In this document: positions 1 through 4,145 of the stretch, one piece after another
Position numbering within the stretch: the stretch's first letter is position 1
How the letters are laid out: the number at the start of each line of letters is the position of its first letter
NCBI GenBank assembly: GCA_017958935.1
Contig: JAGDBR010000357.1
Span: forward strand, 1 to 5,102
From: Lachnospiraceae bacterium
Lineage (GTDB): Bacteria; Bacillota_A; Clostridia; Lachnospirales; Lachnospiraceae
Direction: 5' to 3'
DNA: 5,102 nt
Notes under the pieces: generated by a model
Seen by the model: only the letters and a program-made list of their open reading frames with translations
What the model was told of the DNA's origin: nothing
The model's database searches: none
Program-made: the position numbers and the translations under genes

Positions 1-99
1 AATGAGATCGGCCGCCTTCAGGATCTCGACGCACCGCGGCGTCATGTCCCCGAGGTTCCCGATCGGCGTCGCGCAGAGATACAGCTTTCCTTTTTCCAT
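1..99 (-). CDS. rsmI: RsmI, 16S rRNA (cytidine-2'-O)-methyltransferase (N-terminal fragment)
   Basis: Only the first 33 codons are in the window; the gene continues beyond the left edge. The translation contains LYLCATPIGNLGDMTPR at residues 6-22, the signature N-terminus of RsmI (YraL/YabC family). In family members this glycine-rich TPIGNL loop helps bind S-adenosylmethionine. RsmI 2'-O-methylates C1402 of 16S rRNA in the ribosomal P site. The ATG at 99-97 is supported by a GAGG Shine-Dalgarno sequence at 110-107, seven bases upstream. It lies 52 nt downstream of the trmN6 stop on the same strand, matching the yabB-yabC neighbourhood of Bacillota but without the intervening GIY-YIG gene yazA. 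The identity is nearly certain from the motif. Nothing can be said about the C-terminal part. Confidence 0.93.
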   Translation of the reverse strand, partial: MEKGKLYLCATPIGNLGDMTPRCVEILKAADLI

Positions 100-151
100 C
101 CGCTTGCCTCATGCGGGGCTGAGCGCCCCCGTCCGGCCTGTAGGCCAGGCC
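100..151 (-). other. trmN6-rsmI gap with two short inverted repeats
   Basis: This 52-nt gap holds two small inverted repeats. One pairs GGCCTG (135-140) with CAGGCC (146-151), directly after the trmN6 stop; GGCC 135-138 / GGCC 143-146 is an alternative register. The other pairs GGGGC (115-119) with GCCCC (125-129) around a 5-nt loop. Neither is followed by a T-run on the minus strand, so an intrinsic terminator is not supported. The rsmI ribosome binding site (110-107) lies just downstream and is outside both stems. The stems may affect mRNA stability or have no role. Confidence 0.35.
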
Positions 152-892
152 TTATTCCTCATAGATCCGGCGCACCTGCTCCGTATAAACGTGCGGTTCC
201 TTGTAAACGATGACGGGAGGCTCGACCTTCAGCAGGCTCCTGCCGCCCTTGACGGCGGCCAGCAGCAGCATCGACGCTTCCTTCCCTTCGTAGGAATGGA
301 TGAAGCAGAGCCTTGCCGGCGCCAGCCGGTATTCCTTCATCAGTTTCAGGATGCCCGGCAGCCGTGCCGGCCGGTGCACCATGTACAGGCGCCCGCCGCT
401 CTTCAGCACGCCGGACGCTGCCTTCACGACGTCTTCGAGCGTGCAGAGCACCTCGTGGCGCGCGATCGCCTTCGCGTCGTCCGGGTTCACGAGTCCCGTG
501 CCCGCCGGCATGTACGGCGGATTGATCGTGACGACGTCAAAGCTTCCGCGCCCGAAAAGCGCCTCCGTTTCCTTCACGTCGCCCTGCACGAACCGCATAT
601 GGCCGGCGATCCCGTTCAATGCGGCCGAATCGTTCGCCATTTCCGCCATGTCGGACAGGATCTCCAGTCCCGTGTAGTCGCCGCAGGCATAGCGCGCGTC
701 CATCAGGATCGGGACGATGCCCGTCCCGCTGCAAAGATCCAGCACGCGCTCGCCTTCCTTCGCTTTCGCGAACCAGGCCAGAAACGCCGCGTCCGCGCCG
801 AAGCAGAACCGCGACGGATCCTGATAGATCCGGTAGCCGCGCCTTCCCAGGTCGTCGATCCGCCGGTTTTTTCCGCCGGGCGTCCCGGTCAT
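152..892 (-). CDS. trmN6: TrmN6/YabB-like tRNA (adenine-N6)-methyltransferase
   Basis: A 246-aa class I SAM-dependent methyltransferase of the TrmN6 (YfiC/YabB) family, whose E. coli member N6-methylates A37 of tRNA1(Val). The N-terminal block RIDDLGRRGYRIYQDPSRF (residues 11-29), followed by CFGADAAFLAWFA (30-42), is typical of the YabB branch. The SAM-binding motif I VLDLCSGTGIVPILM spans residues 50-64. GLEI (75-78) ends the next strand, where ribose is usually contacted. NPPY (124-127) is the catalytic motif of adenine/glutamine-N methylases. The length is normal for the family. The ATG (892-890) overlaps the yaaT stop by four bases (ATGA), so translation is probably coupled; a GGGG stretch lies about 8 nt upstream. 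The family is certain from the motifs. The exact tRNA target in this organism is inferred from homologues. The similar N5-glutamine methylase HemK/PrmC is less likely, given the YabB-type N-terminus and the neighbourhood. Confidence 0.92.
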   Translation of the reverse strand: MTGTPGGKNRRIDDLGRRGYRIYQDPSRFCFGADAAFLAWFAKAKEGERVLDLCSGTGIVPILMDARYACGDYTGLEILSDMAEMANDSAALNGIAGHMRFVQGDVKETEALFGRGSFDVVTINPPYMPAGTGLVNPDDAKAIARHEVLCTLEDVVKAASGVLKSGGRLYMVHRPARLPGILKLMKEYRLAPARLCFIHSYEGKEASMLLLAAVKGGRSLLKVEPPVIVYKEPHVYTEQVRRIYEE

Positions 893-1767
893 CCCTCGAG
901 CCCCTTCGCCGCCTTCTCTTCCTCGGCGCTCAGGCGCTTTTCCTTCTTCTTCGACGGCGTGAACCGCAGTTCTTCGACCGGATACTCGCGCAGCTCCCGC
1001 TCGTCCTTGCCGGTATCGATCGAGACCGTCACCTTCTGCAGCAGGACGTTGACGGACTTCACGATGCCTTCGGATCCGTCGAGCGCGCGCACCTGCTGAT
1101 TCACGTCCGGAAGCCGGGCGTTCAGGTATTCATACGTCTCTTCCTCGTGCTTCAGGCAGCACATCAGGCGGCCGCAGATGCCGGAGATCTTCGTCGAGTT
1201 CAGCGACAGGTTCTGCTCCTTCGCCATCTTGATCGAGACCGGCACGAAATCCGGCAGCCAGGTCGCGCAGCAGAGCTCGCGCCCGCACGCGCCGATGCCG
1301 CCGAACAGCCGGGTCTCGTCGCGCACGCCGACCTGCCGAAGCTCGATGCGCGTGCGGAACAGGCCCGCGAGGTCCGTGACGAGCTCGCGGAAATCGACAC
1401 GCCCGTCCGCCGTGAAATAGAACGTCAGCTTCGTCCGGTCGAACGCGTACTCGGCGCGGATCAGCTTCATTTCGAGGCCGTAGGCCGCGACGCGCTCCTT
1501 GCACAGCCGCAGGGCGTCGCGCTCGTTGCGCTGGTTCAGCTTCAGCTGGTCCATGTCGTCCTCGTTCGCGACCCGCACGATCGCCTTCAGATCGCCGGAG
1601 ACCTTGTCGTCCGTGACCTGATGGTTCCCCTGCACGACCGTGCCGTACTCGATGCCCTGCGCGGTCTGCACGATCACGCCCTGCCCGCGCGTCAGGTTCA
1701 GCTCCTGCGGGTTGAAATAATATACTTTGCTCTGATGGCGGAAAGTGACGCCAACAACTGTGATCAT
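889..1767 (-). CDS. ricT: PSP1/YaaT (RicT) family Fe-S protein, RNase Y regulator
   Basis: A 292-aa protein of the PSP1 C-terminal family, called YaaT or RicT in B. subtilis. There RicA, RicF and RicT form the Y-complex, which carries [4Fe-4S] clusters and FAD and stimulates RNase Y-dependent mRNA maturation, affecting sporulation, competence and biofilm. The start MITVVGVTFRHQSKVYYF and the basic/acidic PSP1 core (residues 60-150) fit the family. The hallmark cysteines are all present: C161, C166, C167 in GACGRELCC and C198, C203, C204 in GICGRLMCC. They are suited to Fe-S binding. The last 25 or so residues are a charged Lys/Glu-rich tail that looks disordered. The ATG (1767) overlaps the holB stop as ATGA, with a strong GGGAGG site at 1777-1772. 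Placement between holB and trmN6 is the classic order, except that yabA is missing downstream. Identity is very secure; function is by homology. Confidence 0.95.
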   Translation of the reverse strand: MITVVGVTFRHQSKVYYFNPQELNLTRGQGVIVQTAQGIEYGTVVQGNHQVTDDKVSGDLKAIVRVANEDDMDQLKLNQRNERDALRLCKERVAAYGLEMKLIRAEYAFDRTKLTFYFTADGRVDFRELVTDLAGLFRTRIELRQVGVRDETRLFGGIGACGRELCCATWLPDFVPVSIKMAKEQNLSLNSTKISGICGRLMCCLKHEEETYEYLNARLPDVNQQVRALDGSEGIVKSVNVLLQKVTVSIDTGKDERELREYPVEELRFTPSKKKEKRLSAEEEKAAKGLEG

Positions 1768-2603
1768 AAGCCCTCCCGGTACTCCTCCTGGATCGCCAGC
1801 AGGAGCAGTTCAAATGAAAGATCGGCCCGGACGTTCGCGTCCAGCCGCTGTTTCGTCGTATCAATGAGCTGCAGCACGCGCTCGATGCCCTCGTACCGCA
1901 GATGTTCCGCAAACGTCCGGATCAGCGTAAGCTCGTCCGGCCGGTCCAAAAGTTTCCGGTCCCCCGACACTTTGAAGACCAGCATGTCCCGGAACCACGC
2001 CCTGAATTCCTCCAGCGCTTCGTCGCAGACCCCCTTTTCCTTCCCGATGAAGTCGGTGAAAGCCAGGACGGACCGTTCGTCCTTCTGCGGGGCTTCCCGC
2101 AGGAACGCCCGCACTTTTTCCCGCACGGCCGCGGCCTCTTCGTTCTCTTCCGCCGTCCGTTCCCGCTCGCCGAACACGCGCAGCTTCACGCAGCGCGACA
2201 GGATCGTCGGCAGGAAGACCTCGCTGTTCACGGCCAGAAGCAGCATGACCACGTATTCCGGCGGTTCCTCCAGCGTCTTCAGCAGCGCGTTCTGCGCCTG
2301 GGGATTCATGAGGCTCGCGTCGCGGATGACATAGACCTTGTGGCGGCTGCCGTACGGCTTGATGTGGACAGTCGCGTTGATCTCCCGGCGCACGTCGTCG
2401 ACGGCGAAAACGGCCGGTTTCTCGTGCTCCGGATACAGGATGTCCGCCGGGGAGTCCGCCAATGCGCGCGCGAAAGCTTCGGCGATCTTCAAAGACGCCG
2501 CCGCATCCTCGCCGCTGAACAGATACGCGTGCGACACGTGGCCGTCGCGCGCCTGCAGCATCAGACTGCTCTTCAGATTGTCGTTAAGCCTGTTTTCTGC
2601 CAC
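1764..2603 (-). CDS. holB: DNA polymerase III subunit delta-prime (HolB)
   Basis: This is the 279-aa delta-prime subunit of the clamp-loader complex, which loads the beta sliding clamp at the replication fork. HVSHAYLFSGED (residues 22-33) is the characteristic beginning of the AAA+ fold. HKVYVIRDASLMN (88-100), NALLKTLEEPP (105-115) and LPTILSRC (131-138, with the SRC arginine-finger motif) are the standard delta-prime/DnaX motifs. The Walker A loop is degenerate (GEDAAASLK) and the four-cysteine zinc module is missing, so ATP binding is not expected. A loss of ATPase motifs is normal for delta-prime. The frame is open to an ATG at 2687, but that start would add 28 unrelated residues. I chose the GTG at 2603-2601 because it gives the usual N-terminus of about 20 residues before HVSHAYLF. 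It overlaps the kinase gene by 20 nt. The Shine-Dalgarno support is weak (GGCAAAG), consistent with translational coupling. The ATG at 2561 is a less likely alternative. Confidence 0.92.
   Translation of the reverse strand: MAENRLNDNLKSSLMLQARDGHVSHAYLFSGEDAAASLKIAEAFARALADSPADILYPEHEKPAVFAVDDVRREINATVHIKPYGSRHKVYVIRDASLMNPQAQNALLKTLEEPPEYVVMLLLAVNSEVFLPTILSRCVKLRVFGERERTAEENEEAAAVREKVRAFLREAPQKDERSVLAFTDFIGKEKGVCDEALEEFRAWFRDMLVFKVSGDRKLLDRPDELTLIRTFAEHLRYEGIERVLQLIDTTKQRLDANVRADLSFELLLLAIQEEYREGL
1772..1777 (-). promoter_or_regulatory. Ribosome binding site of ricT inside holB
   Basis: GGGAGG on the minus strand lies within the last codons of holB, four bases before the overlapping ATGA start/stop. 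It is the clearest Shine-Dalgarno sequence in the operon. It suggests ricT can be initiated efficiently by itself as well as by re-initiation from holB. Confidence 0.7.
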
Positions 2604-3231
2604 CTTTGCCGTTTGACGTCCGCCTGTTCGTGCTGCGGATGTATTCCCGGATCGCGTCGACGCACGAAGCGAACTCGGCATTCTCAAAACCGTTGTAAAG
2701 CGTGCCGTCCTCCCGGAGGATCCCGGCGTCTTTCAGGTGCGCGTCGTCGAAATCCTGCTCATCCGCCAGGAAACGGCGGCACATTTCCGCGTACTTCGGG
2801 TTCGCATGGTTCCGCTCGCGGTCCAGGGCCCGCTGCAGCCGCTCGCCCGTCTCGACGTAGACGTAGAGCGGGACGACGCGGTCCGCGCCGAAGTAGTCCC
2901 GCACCTTCTTATACGATTCGACCGTCCCGACCGCCGCGTAATCCTTCTTCGAAAGGTCGACCTGCCCGTCGTCGATCATCATGTAATGCCAGTCGCCGTG
3001 CACCGTGTGGTACGTGCGGCATTCGACGATCTTGCCGGCCGCCCCGAACGCGTCCTTCTCGGCGATCGAGATGAAGTGGTATTCCCGCCCCTCCTGCTCG
3101 CCGTCGCGGATCGGCCGCGTCGTGTACTGGACGATCTCATGCAGTTTTAAGCTTCTGTCGCGCAAAAGAGTTGCAAGGATGCTGTCCTTGCCGCTTGCGC
3201 TCTTGCCGATCAGATAGTAGATCCTGTGCAT
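2584..3231 (-). CDS. Guanylate-kinase-like P-loop kinase
   Basis: A 215-aa protein with guanylate-kinase-like architecture. The P-loop is GKSASGKD (residues 9-16): the usual Ser/Thr after the Walker lysine is replaced by Asp. YTTRPIRDGEQEGREYHF (36-53) closely matches the GMP-binding segment of Gmk (TTRxxRxGExxGxDYxF). Further on, VECRTYHTVHGDWHYMMID departs from the canonical Gmk EHAxVxGxxYGT block. RALDRERN followed by CRRFLADEQDF resembles the R-rich, acid-rich helix of Gmk. Start: the frame is open to an ATG at 3255, but the ATG at 3231-3229 places the first beta strand (MHRIYYLIG) right at the N-terminus, as in homologues, and has a weak GGGAA upstream; the earlier ATG has no recognisable site. 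It stands where B. subtilis has yaaQ-yaaR, with tmk further up, just ahead of holB. Kinase fold and nucleoside-monophosphate substrate are likely. Whether it is the organism's true GMP kinase is open, so I give no gene symbol. Confidence 0.85.
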   Translation of the reverse strand: MHRIYYLIGKSASGKDSILATLLRDRSLKLHEIVQYTTRPIRDGEQEGREYHFISIAEKDAFGAAGKIVECRTYHTVHGDWHYMMIDDGQVDLSKKDYAAVGTVESYKKVRDYFGADRVVPLYVYVETGERLQRALDRERNHANPKYAEMCRRFLADEQDFDDAHLKDAGILREDGTLYNGFENAEFASCVDAIREYIRSTNRRTSNGKGGRKQA

Positions 3232-3245
3232 ATGGGTTCCCGTGC

Positions 3246-3284
3246 GCCGGCGCATGCCGGCTGTTATCCGCCGGATGCCGGCGG
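3246..3284 (-). repeat. Two tandem GC-rich hairpins between the DUF1461 gene and the kinase
   Basis: Two perfect inverted repeats fill most of the 57-nt gap. CCGCCGG (3268-3274) pairs with CCGGCGG (3278-3284) around a 3-nt loop, beginning four bases after the DUF1461 stop. GCCGGC (3246-3251) pairs with GCCGGC (3256-3261) around GCAT. The two share a GCCGGC-type core. No T-run follows either on the minus strand, so they are better read as mRNA-stability or processing stems than as an intrinsic terminator. On the plus strand the first stem is followed by TTCTTTATTT, which could end antisense transcription. Confidence 0.6.
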
Positions 3285-3288
3285 TTCT

Positions 3289-3954
3289 TTATTTGCGCTT
3301 TTTGCGCTTCTTTTGGTTCATTTTCCTGTACAAAAGCCCGCAGACCACGAGCAGCACCGCCATCAGGAACAGGATGCCGCCGCCGCAGGACAGGAAGAAT
3401 TCCTCGGGAAGGACGTTGATGATCGAATCCTTCACCGGGTCGAAGATCCAGTAGTCGTTCGTGAACAGGATCTTGTGCATCGCGATGAACGCCGCGTCGC
3501 CGTCAATCACGAGCGCGCCGCCCACGAACAGCAGGACCGCGAGCGTCAGGATGATCGTCGCCTTCAGGAAGCCCCAGGCATTCTTTTTCTTCGCATAGAT
3601 GAAGCCGGGGACCAGCAGGACGGCCGACGCCATGGCCGTGATCTGCGCGGCGGTGAAGATCCGCTTGACTTCCATGAAATGATAGGCGCCGTTCGCACTC
3701 ATCACGAAATCGTCCGTGAAGCGCAGCGTCGACGGGCCGAAGAACTGGTTGTAGCGGATCAGGATATCGTAATTCGTTTTGCAGACGTCAAAGCTGTAGC
3801 CGGTCTCTTCCGGGATCTTCATCAGCTTGATGATCCAGTAGTACAGCGGCTTGAACGACAGCACGGCCCAGATCGAGACGCAGAGGATGAACAGGAACAG
3901 CACGACGGTCATCGCCGTGTTAAAAAGGATGTGTTTGCTCTTCTTCAACCCCAT
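3289..3954 (-). CDS. TIGR01906/DUF1461 integral membrane protein
   Basis: A 221-aa membrane protein of the TIGR01906 (DUF1461) family, whose biochemical role is unknown. Four hydrophobic stretches can be seen: about residues 10-34, 103-121, 131-150 and 187-209. A loop of roughly 70 residues lies between the first and second. Family-like motifs are HFMEVKRIF (92-100) near the second helix, and MHKILFTNDYWIFDPVKDSIINVLPEEFF (159-187) between the third and fourth. The very basic tail (KMNQKKRKKRK) favours a cytoplasmic C-terminus by the positive-inside rule, and the N-terminus is also Lys-rich. Start: the ATG at 3954 has GTGGGG only two bases upstream; a TTG at 3948 would have that element at the more usual 8-base distance, so the real start may be two codons later. 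It is the first gene after the divergent control region and probably heads the minus-strand operon. Confidence 0.85.
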   Translation of the reverse strand: MGLKKSKHILFNTAMTVVLFLFILCVSIWAVLSFKPLYYWIIKLMKIPEETGYSFDVCKTNYDILIRYNQFFGPSTLRFTDDFVMSANGAYHFMEVKRIFTAAQITAMASAVLLVPGFIYAKKKNAWGFLKATIILTLAVLLFVGGALVIDGDAAFIAMHKILFTNDYWIFDPVKDSIINVLPEEFFLSCGGGILFLMAVLLVVCGLLYRKMNQKKRKKRK

Positions 3955-3980
3955 TACCCCACTATCGTATAGTTAATTAT

Positions 3981-4009
3981 ATTTTAGCATTCCCGGGGCC
4001 GAAACTCAA
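3981..4009 (-). promoter_or_regulatory. Sigma-A-type promoter of the minus-strand operon
   Basis: Reading the minus strand, a -35 box TTGAGT (4009-4004) is separated by 17 bases from a -10 box TAAAAT (3986-3981). The -10 is preceded by TGC, forming an extended -10 (TGnTAAAAT). A perfect TATAAT follows at 3981-3976 and could serve as an alternative -10, though without a good -35 at normal spacing. Transcription would start near 3974, giving a leader of about 20 nt before the DUF1461 start. Confidence 0.72.
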
Positions 4010-4010
4010 G

Positions 4011-4039
4011 TTGAAAAGCGCATTTCTTTATGCTATGAT
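4011..4039 (+). promoter_or_regulatory. Sigma-A-type promoter of mnmA
   Basis: TTGAAA (4011-4016) and TATGAT (4034-4039) are separated by exactly 17 bases, and TGC just before the -10 gives an extended -10. Both hexamers are one base away from consensus (TTGACA, TATAAT). The region is A/T-rich against a strongly GC-rich background. Transcription would start near 4046, about 100 nt before the mnmA start codon. The -35 box lies one base from that of the divergent promoter. Confidence 0.82.
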
Positions 4040-4045
4040 ACGGAC

Positions 4046-4131
4046 GGCAGCGGGCCGGAACCGCGTGTGTACGCGGATCGCGGTAAGCGCGGAGACATCC
4101 GGCCGCACGTATTGCGGCAGCAAGGTCCCAC
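4046..4131 (+). promoter_or_regulatory. Structured mnmA 5' leader
   Basis: The predicted leader can form an outer 7-bp stem, GGCCGGA (4053-4059) with TCCGGCC (4098-4104). It encloses two hairpins: CCGCGT (4061-4066) with ACGCGG (4071-4076), and CGCG (4079-4082) with CGCG (4088-4091). A further hairpin, GCCGC (4102-4106) with GCGGC (4114-4118), uses bases of the outer stem, so the two are mutually exclusive. No known riboswitch class was recognised, and no terminator T-run or obvious sequestration of the ribosome binding site is seen. The pairing is direct from sequence; a regulatory role is inference. Confidence 0.45.
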
Positions 4132-4137
4132 AGAGGA
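4132..4137 (+). promoter_or_regulatory. Ribosome binding site of mnmA
   Basis: AGAGGA lies eight bases before the ATG at 4146. It fixes this start, which also places the conserved LTGLSGGVDS strand at the normal distance from the N-terminus. Confidence 0.75.
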
Positions 4138-4145
4138 ACATCAGC

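Noticed and set aside
2604..2687. holB start at the ATG at 2687
   Set aside because: It would add 28 residues unlike any delta-prime N-terminus and deepen the overlap with the kinase gene to about 100 bases.
2..3074. Long plus-strand open frames opposite the minus-strand operon, up to 571 codons (for example 2-1099, 619-2334 and 1902-3074)
   Set aside because: They lie antisense to clearly identified genes, are rich in Arg, Pro, Ala, Ser and His, and show no family motifs. In GC-rich DNA such frames arise as shadows of real genes.
3232..3255. Kinase start at the ATG at 3255
   Set aside because: It would add eight Arg-rich residues before the first P-loop strand, sits inside the GCCGGC hairpin, and has no ribosome binding site.
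3268..3294. Plus-strand intrinsic terminator (7-bp GC stem followed by TTCTTTATTT)
   Set aside because: The stem and T-rich tail look suitable, but no plus-strand gene lies upstream and the T-run is interrupted. It may only limit antisense transcription, so it is not listed as a terminator.
4051..4065. T-box riboswitch in the mnmA leader, suggested by GGAACCGCG, which matches the 3' part of the T-box antiterminator consensus
   Set aside because: The upstream part does not fit the full consensus, the predicted transcript start leaves no room for Stem I, and no terminator with a T-run follows. mnmA is also not a usual T-box target.
4102..4118. tRNA or tRNA-mimic element in the mnmA leader (5-bp stem with 7-nt loop)
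   Set aside because: The loop lacks U33 and would present GUA, not a U34 anticodon recognised by MnmA. No acceptor, D or T arm can be built around it.
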